From: Bubalus kerabau
Taxonomy: Eukaryota > Chordata > Mammalia > Artiodactyla > Bovidae
NCBI RefSeq assembly: GCF_029407905.1
Contig: NC_073628.1
Location: 61,388,501 to 61,452,500, forward strand
DNA length: 64,000 nt
Direction of reading: 5' to 3'
The number at the start of each line of letters is the position of its first letter. Position 1 is the first letter of the stretch. Both the position numbers and the translations under genes were made by a program. Under the pieces are notes generated by a model. The model searched no databases. It was not told the DNA's origin and worked only from the letters and a program-made list of their open reading frames with translations. Below, in pieces: positions 56,968 through 64,000 of this stretch.

Positions 56968-58660
56968 GTGAAAAGAAGAGAAGTGAAAAGTAAAGGAGAA
57001 AAGGAAAGGTATAAGCATCTGAATGCAGAGTTCCAAAGAATAGCAAGAAGATATAAGAAAGCCTTCCTTAGCAATCAATGCAAAGAAATAGAGGAAAACA
57101 ACAGAATGGGAAGGACTAGAGATCTCTTTAAGAAAATTAGAGATACCAAGGGAACATTTCATGCAAAGATGGGCTCGATAAAGGACAGATATGGTATGGA
57201 ACTAAGAGAAGCAGAAGATATTAAAAACAGGTGGCAGAAATACACAGAACTGTACAAAAAAGATCTTCATGACCAAGATAATCACGATGGTGTGATCACT
57301 GACCTAGAGACAGACATCCTGGAATGTGAAGTCAAATGGGCCTTAGACAGCATCACTATGAACAAAGCTAGTGGAGGTGATGGAATTCCAGTGGAGCTAT
57401 TTCAAATCCTGGAAGATGATGCTGTGAAAGTGCTGCACTCAAAATTCCAGCAAATTTGGAAAACTCAGCAGTGTCCACAAGACTGGAAAAGTTCAGTTTT
57501 CATTCCAACCCCAAAGAAAGGCAATGCCAAAGAATACTCAAACTACTGCACAATTGCACTCATCTCATATGCTGGTAAAGTAATGCTCAAAATTCTTCAA
57601 GCCAGGCTACAGCAATACATGAACTGTGAACTTCTGGAGGTTCAAGCTGGTTTTAGAAAGGGCAGAGGAACCAGAGATCAAATTGCCAACATCTGCTGTA
57701 TCATGGGAAAAGGAAGAGAGTTCCAGAAAAATATCTATTTCTGCTTCATTGACTATGCCCAAACCGTTGACTGTGTGGATCACAATAAACAGTGGAAAAT
57801 TCTGAAAGAGATGGGAATACCAGGATCTCCTGACCTGCCTCTTGAGAAACCTCTATGCAGATCAGGAAGCAACACTTAGAACTCAACATGGAACAACAGA
57901 CTGGTTCAAAATAGGAAAAGAGTATATCAAGGCTATATATTGTCACCCTGCTTATTTAACTTCTATGCCGAGTACATCATGAGAAACACTGGGCTGGACG
58001 AAGCACAAGCTGGAATCAAGATTACCAGGATAAATTTCAATAACCTCAGATATGCAGATGGCACCACCCTTATGGCAGAATGTGAAGAGGAACTCAAAAG
58101 CCTCTTGATGAAAGTGAAAGAGGAGAAAGAAAAAGTTGGCTAAAGCTCAACATTCAAAAACTAAGATCATGACATCACTTCCATCACTTCATGGGAAACA
58201 GAAGGGGAAACAGTGTCAGACTTTATTTTTTGGGGGCTCCAAAACCACTGCAGATGGTGATTGCAGCCATGAAATTAGAAGACGCTTTCTCCTTGGAAGG
58301 AAAGTTATGACTAACCTAGATAGCATATTCAAAAGCAGAGACATTACTTTGCCAACAAATGTCCATCTAGTCAAGGCTATGGTTTTTCCTGTGGTCACGT
58401 ATGGATGTGAGAGTTGGACTATGAAGAAAGCTGAGTGCCAAAGAATTGATGCTTTTGAACTGTGGTGTTGGAGAAGACTCTTGAGAGTCCCGTGGACTGC
58501 AAGGAGATCCAACCCAGTCCATTCTAAAGGAGATCAGTCCTGTGTGTTCTCTCGAAGGACTGATGCTAAAGCTGAAACTCCAATACTTTGGCCACCTCAT
58601 GCAAAGAGTCGACTCATTGGAAAAAACTCTGTTGCTTGTAGGGATTGGGGGCAGGAGTAG
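56968..58660 (+). pseudogene. Inner BovB reverse transcriptase remnant
   Basis: The longest open frame in the window, 56968-57879 (303 codons), covers the linker and the first half of the RT domain, with NKASGGDGIPVELFQILEDD and later FRKGRGTRDQIANI and FIDYAQTVDCVDHNK. It then shifts frame near 57820. 57940-58143 carries the RT core but with YADG (58051-58062) in place of YADD. 58136-58660 carries the C-terminal region. The changed catalytic residue and two frameshifts make it inactive. Confidence 0.92.
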
Positions 58661-61439
58661 AAGGGGATAACAGAGGATGAGATGGCTGGATGGCATCACC
58701 GACTTGATGGACATGAGTTTGAGTGAACTCTGGGAGTTGGAGATGGACAGGGAGACCTGGTGTGCTGCGATTCATGGGGTTGCAAAGAGTTGAACATGAC
58801 TGAGCGACTGAACTGACTTATGGTGGGCAAGAATCACTTAGAAGAAATGGCGTAGCCCTTATATTCAACAAAAGAGTTTGAGATGCAGTATTTGGGTGCA
58901 ACCTCAGAAATGACAGAATAGTCTTGTTTCATTTCCAAGGCAAACCATTCAATATAACAGTAATCCAAGTCTACGTGCCAGCCACTAATGCTGAAGAAGC
59001 TGAAGGTGAATGGTTCCATGAAAACCTACAAGACCTAACACCCAAAAAAGATGTCCTTTTCATCATAGGGGACTGGAATGCAAAAGTAGAAAGTCAAGAA
59101 ATAGCTGGAGTAACAGGCAAATTTGGCCTTGGAGTATAGAATGAAGTAGGGCAAAGGCTAACAGAGTATTGCCCAGGGAATGCACTGGTCATAGCAAAAA
59201 ACATTTTCCCACAACACAAGAAAAGACTTTACACATGGACATCATCAGATGGCCAATACTGAAATCAGATTGGATGTAATTTCTTTACATCCAAAGATAA
59301 AGAAGCTCTACACAGTCAGCAAAAACGATTGGGAGCTGACTGTGGCTAAGATTATGAACTCCTTATTGCCAAATTCATGCTTAAATTGAAGAAAGAAGGG
59401 AAAACCACTAGACCATTCAGTTATGATCTAAATCAAATCCCTTATGATTATACAGTGGAAGTGAGAAATAGATTTAAGGGATTAGATCTGATAGAGTGCC
59501 TGAAGAACTATAGACAGAGGTTCATACTATTGTACAGGAAGTGGTGATCAAACCATCACTAAGAAAAAGAAATTCAAAAAGGCAAAGTGGTTTTCTGAGG
59601 ATGCCTTACAAATAGCTGAGAAAAGAAGAGAAGCTAAAGGCAAAGGAGAAAAAGAAATATATATTTTGGAACTTGGAAGTTCTAAAAAATATCAAGGGAG
59701 ATAAGAAAGCTTCCTAAGAGAACAACTCAAAGAAATAAAGGAAAACAATAGAAAGGGAGAGACTAGAGATCTATCCAAGAAAATTAGAGATACCAAGGGA
59801 AGATTTCATGCAAAGATGGGCACAATAAAGGACAGAAATGGTACGGACCTAACAGAAGCAGAAGATATTAAGAAGGGGTGGCAAGAATACACAGAAGAAC
59901 TGTACAAAAAAGGTCTTAATGACCCAGATAACCACGATGGTGTGATCATTCACCTAGAGCCAGACATCCTGGAGTGTGAAGTCAAGTGGCCCTTAAGAAA
60001 CATCACTATAAACAAAGCTAGTGGAGATGATGGAATTCCAGCTGTGGTATTTCACTTTCTAAAAGATGATTCTGTGAAAGTGTTGCACTCAATATGCCAG
60101 CAAATTTGGAAAACTCAGCAGTGGCCATAGGACTGGAACAAGTCAGTTTTCATTCCAATCCCAAAGAAGGGCAATGCCAAAGAATGTTCAAATTACAGGA
60201 CAATTGCACTCCTTTCACATACTAGCAAAGTAATGCTCAAAATTCTCCAGGCTTCAACTGAGGACTTTGAGATATTCAAGCAGGATTTAGAAAAGGCAGA
60301 AGAAGAACCAGAGGTCAAATTCCCTGCATTTATTGGATCATAGAAAAAGCAAAGGAATTCCATATAAAAACATCTATTTCTGATTCATTGACTGTGCTAA
60401 AGCCTTTTACTGTGTGGATCACAATAAATTGTGGAAGAGATGGAAATACTAGACCACCTTACCTGCCTCTTGAACAACATATATGGATGTCAAGAAGCAA
60501 CAGTTAGAACTAGCCACAGAGCAATGGACTGGCTCCAAATTGGGAAAGGAGTATATCAAGATCATAAATTGTCACCCTGCTTATTTAACATATGCAGAGT
60601 ATGTCATGTGAAATGCTGGGCTGGATGATACACAACCTGTAATCAAAATAGCTGGGAGAAATATCAATAACCTCAGATATGCAGATTACACCACCCTTAT
60701 GGCATAAAGTGAAGAGGAACTAAAGAGCTTCTTGATGAAAGTGAAAGAGGAGAGTGAAAACGCTGGCTAAAACTTAACATTCAGAAAACTAAGATCATGG
60801 CAACTGGTTCCATTACTTCATGGCCAATAGATGGGGAAACAGTGGAAACAGTGACAGACTTTACTTTCTTGGGCTCCAAAAATCACTTCAGATGGTGACT
60901 GTAGCCATGATATTAAAAACAATGCTTGCTCCTTGGACAAAAAGCTATGACAAACATAGACAGTGTATTAAAAAACAGAGAGATTACTTTACTGACAAAA
61001 GTCCATCTAGTTAAAGCTATGGTTTTTCCAGTAGTCATATATGGATGTGAGATTTGGACCATTAAGAAGACTGAACACTGAAGAATTGGTGCTTTTGCAC
61101 TGTGATGTTGGAGAAGACTCTGGAGAGTCCCTTGGACTGCAAGGACATCAAACCAATCAATCCTAAAGAAATCAATCCTGAATATTCATTGGAAGGACTG
61201 ATGCTGAAGCTCCAATAATTTGGCCACCAGATACAAAGAGCTGTTTCATTGGAAAAGATGCTGATTCTGGGAAAGATTGAAGGCAGGAGGAGAAGGGGAG
61301 GACAGAGGATGAGAAGGTTGGGTGGTTTCACTGCCTCCATGGACATGAATTTGAGCAAGCTCTGGGAGATTGTGAAGGACAGGACAGCCTGATGGACTGC
61401 AGTCCATGAGGTCACAAAGAGTCAGACATGACTAAGCAC

Positions 61440-61595
61440 GCACACAAAGCAACTACCACATGTAAAATAGATAACCAACCTATAAAGAAAAAGAGCTTGA
61501 AAAAATATATATATATGCATGCATAACTGAATCATTCTGCTGTATTCCTGAAATAAACAGAACATTGTAAATCAAATATAATTTTTTAAAATATG
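61440..61595 (+). mobile_element. Old L1 3' end fragment
   Basis: Sense L1 3' UTR: accacatgtaaaatagataacc, then gcataactgaatcattctgctgtattcctgaaataaacagaacattgtaaatcaaatataat. An (AT)n stretch at 61497-61508 lies inside it. Confidence 0.75.
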
Positions 61596-62523
61596 GTAAT
61601 ACTTAAACATTTAAGAATTCTGGGACACTTTTTTGTGGAGTAATTCTTTAGTTAATTAGGCATGCTAAACTAGTCTGGTCTTACATAATAAAAGAATCAG
61701 ATATCAGTATGTCTTTATGGTATATATAATACAATTTATGTAAATAAATGACCAGAATTGTAAACTCTTTTTTTCATTTTATTGGTCAGTCAGTCAGTCA
61801 TCACCCTTGAGGTCACTCTTCCACACTTCTTGAAGGTTTCAGTTCCTGATTCACTGTGACTCTTGCCAGCCCTGCTTCTACCATAATTCTTGATGATTTC
61901 AAAAATCCTAGACAGATGGTCCTTTCAATATCTGACCTCAGCCACCGATTCTCATGGTCTTTGGAGAATCACTAGTTTCCACTTCATATTCTGAGTTGCA
62001 TTCAACTCTCTGAGCACTACTACTTATTTTCTATGTCATTTCTTCTCACATCCCCAACTCTGAACAGTTCTTTTTCACTGGAATCTACTGTCCACTGATC
62101 CTACTGTCTTTAGTCACCTGAGGGCTCTTCTTCCTTCCTTACCCAGATTCAGTTCCAAGATCAATCATGATAAACAGCCCTGTGCTGATACTCTAAACAA
62201 TCACTGATGATCTACTGCAAGCTAACACTAGTCTCAACTCTGCTCCCCTTTTCTCTCTTCCTCCTTACTTCCAGTTTTCTGAGCTTTCCTGTTTTCTATC
62301 CACCACTTTGCATGAAATTTCCTAGAGGCAGATGACAAATTGCAGAGGGAGGATCCCAGTTACTCTTATAGTAAGAATCAAGCTCCCAGAAGTCCAGTCA
62401 GCATGTGGGTAGAAGACTATTAGGATAGCATTAGCAGATATTAGGATAGCCTAGGGCCCCATCTTCAAGGGAACTAGATTCTTACACACTGAGTTTGCAG
62501 GAGTGAATATTGTTTAAAATAAT
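61596..62523. other. Unassigned DNA
   Basis: No gene recognised. A short tandem of cagt (ggtcagtcagtcagtcatc) lies at about 61784-61802. The region 61800-62400 is C/T-rich, and I could not assign it to a repeat family. Confidence 0.4.
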
Positions 62524-62976
62524 GTTGTTGTTGTTGTTGTTCAGTCGTTAAGTCATGTCCTGCTCTTTGTGACCCCATGGTCTGCCGCATGCCAGGCTTA
62601 TCTGTCCTCCCCTATCTCCTGGAGTTTGCTCAAATTCATGTCCACTGAGTCAGTGATAGTATCTAACCATCTAATCCTCTGCTACACCCTTCTCCTCTTA
62701 GCTTCAATCTTTCCCAGCATCAGAGTTTTTTTTCCAGTGAGTCAGGTGTTCACATCAGGTGGCCAAAGTATTGGAGCTTCAGCTTCAGTATCAGTCCTTC
62801 CAATGAATATTCATGGTTGATTTCTGTCAGGATGTACTGGTATGATCTCCTGGATGTCCAAGGGAATCACAAGAGTCTCCTCCACCACCACAATTCTAAA
62901 GCATCAATTCTTTGGCTCTCAGCCTTTTTGATGGTCCAAATTTCACATCCTTACGTGACTACCAGAAAAACCATAA
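62524..62976 (-). mobile_element. BovB 3' end, antisense
   Basis: 450 bases of BovB, from a (TTG)n tail at 62524-62541 to the block around gtgactaccagaaaaaccata. It is more diverged than the copies at 25 and 40 kb. Confidence 0.92.
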
Positions 62977-63085
62977 AAGTTCTTAAAGAAAACAATTTAG
63001 GTGATACAAACCAATGTTAACACTTCATGAAGTGGACAATCTCCATTCCCAAGGGTCCAGAGAATTACAAAATGGGATGCTGCAC

Positions 63086-63276
63086 TGTGCTTAGTTATCA
63101 GTCATGTCTGACTCTTTGTGACCCCATGGACTGTAGCCCACCAAGCTCCTCTGTCCATGGGATTCTTCAAGCAAGAATCCCAGAGTGGGTCACTATTTCC
63201 TACTCCAGGGGATCTTCCTGACTCAGGGATTGAACCAACATCTTCTATGTCTCCTCCACTGCAGCTCAGATTCTAC
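63086..63276 (-). mobile_element. Bov-tA SINE
   Basis: Antisense, from gtgcttagttatcagtcatg to near the head. The head itself is diverged. Confidence 0.9.
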
Positions 63277-64000
63277 TTAGCCATGGGGTGGGAAGGAGGA
63301 AGATTTTATAGTTTAAAGAATAAGAAACAGGGAATAAAAACAAATAGAGGATGAATAAGGAAGCAACTACAGAGCCCAGAGCTGGCTTGGCATTTGGGGA
63401 CTAGGTGATTGGATGTAATCTATTTCTGGTTGAGAGGGACATTTACAGGGACAGGAACCAGATCTAAGTTTTGGTTTGTGGACATGGAACCAGGGCAGGA
63501 GCCATTCCATCTTGTACCTAGAGTTTATTTTAATAATAGCATCTCTAAAATATCTCAGCCAGTCCTTGCATTTTAATGACCTTCATTCATTTTTTCAAAG
63601 GAGAGCCAATTCTTATTAGTTAATTAGTAAGGTGCACAGTGTTTGTAGAAGTATTGCTAATAGAAGCCATTTCAATTCTTGGATGTACATTCTCTGATTA
63701 AAAAAAACAAAATAAAACAAAACTGAGCCACCCTGGATGGTGAAATTAAATGCTAGCTGCACCTGAAATTTATCTTAAAACTAATTCTGAACCTATCACT
63801 CTCTTTATGCTGAGGTATTTTAACATGAGAGATAGCCCAAGAGTCATCCAACTGATATTGATGGAGTTTGGGATTTAAATCAGAGGAGTTCCAAAGTCTA
63901 ATATCAACTTCACTTGAATCTAGGCAGTCTGAATGTACCCAAACTCTTGCATCGTCCTGCCACACAAGGCTGTTGAAAGTACTGAGAGAGACCATATGAG
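63277..64000. other. Unassigned DNA to window end
   Basis: No gene or clear repeat. The minus frame 63753-63995 (80 codons) has no recognisable domain. Confidence 0.45.

Larger units (their letters stand above)
54127..58818 (+). mobile_element. Inner BovB LINE with inverted 5' UTR, hosting an LTR
   Basis: Inserted into the outer BovB with a 13-bp TSD: tatggttggcaag at 54114-54126 and tatggtgggcaag at 58819-58831. 54127-54402 is the 5' UTR in antisense. From about 54403 the element runs in sense through the rest of the UTR, the endonuclease and the RT to the ctgaactga tail. Only about a dozen bases are lost at the inversion junction. A solo LTR splits it at 55626-56913. Without the LTR it is about 3.4 kb, so it is essentially complete. 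Confidence 0.93.
53485..61434 (+). mobile_element. Outer BovB LINE (near full length), split by an inner BovB
   Basis: Segment one, 53485-54126, is BovB 5' UTR and the start of the coding region. Segment two, 58832-61434, continues in register (the tatggt-ggcaag region is duplicated) with the rest of the endonuclease, the RT and the 3' tail (gtcagacatgactaagcac). Together they make about 3.2 kb, the usual length of a complete BovB. It is the most decayed BovB here: the RT motif reads YADY (60678-60689), and short open pieces survive at 58924-59139 (endonuclease, GDWNAKVES), 59816-60130 and 60431-60628. Confidence 0.93.

Noticed and set aside
56968..57879. 303-codon open frame that could be called a new reverse transcriptase gene
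   Set aside because: It is the first half of a BovB RT. The element is framed by BovB sequence on both sides, the downstream core reads YADG, and frameshifts follow.
54114..58831. A simple tandem duplication of BovB
   Set aside because: The outer element resumes in register after the inner one, with a short target duplication, so it is an insertion.

Overview
This window reads as nuclear DNA of a ruminant, most likely a bovid such as cattle. The evidence is the repeat content: BovB LINEs (restricted in mammals mainly to ruminants and a few other lineages), tRNA-headed Bov-tA and BOV-A2 SINEs, a ruminant-type L1 of roughly 8 kb, one probable older CHR-type cetartiodactyl SINE, and ERVK-like LTRs. 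I see no intact host gene, no RNA gene, no CRISPR array and nothing bacterial. Nearly every long open frame is a decayed LINE open reading frame, the antisense shadow of one, or an LTR. Family names come from recognition by eye, not from a database search.

Layout. 0-9.5 kb: a BovB end, a young L1 3' end, a 5'-truncated BovB carrying reverse transcriptase (RT) remnants (3.55-4.97 kb), SINEs, an old L1 and a BOV-A2 with clear target-site duplications (TSDs). 9.8-20.6 kb: the least repeat-dense part, with two GC-richer blocks, a local direct duplication (11.0/13.1 kb), an old antisense L1 (15.2-16.9 kb) split by a younger L1 3' end, and unrecognised unique DNA. 20.6-22.7 kb: a broken ERVK-type provirus with a lysine-tRNA primer site, matrix, nucleocapsid and dUTPase remnants but no capsid. 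22.9-30.1 kb: L1 fragments, a 2.5 kb antisense BovB, a BOV-A2 and a probable LTR. 30.28-39.57 kb: one full-length L1 insertion bounded by TSDs, itself carrying a Bov-tA and a 1.29 kb solo LTR. 40-53.4 kb: BovB, L1 and SINE pieces in AT-rich DNA, including a BovB whose 5' part is inverted (45.67-48.48 kb). 53.5-61.4 kb: a three-layer nest in which a near-identical solo LTR sits inside one BovB, which sits inside another. 61.4-64 kb: more BovB and SINE pieces.

The most interesting structure is not a gene. Stripping out the young transposons reveals two old blocks (A at 3.0-6.4 kb and B at 9.8-10.4 kb) that reappear in reverse order and opposite orientation as B' (19.25-20.2 kb) and A' (scattered through 30.1-42.1 kb). 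Matching old L1 remnants lie between A and B and between B' and A'. This fits an ancient inverted duplication, or palindrome, whose right arm was inflated by later insertions. The other findings concern retrotransposition mechanism: three cases of 5' inversion that fit twin priming, exact nesting order from TSDs, and a 37-bp SINE stub with its own TSD. I found no convincing new biochemical system.
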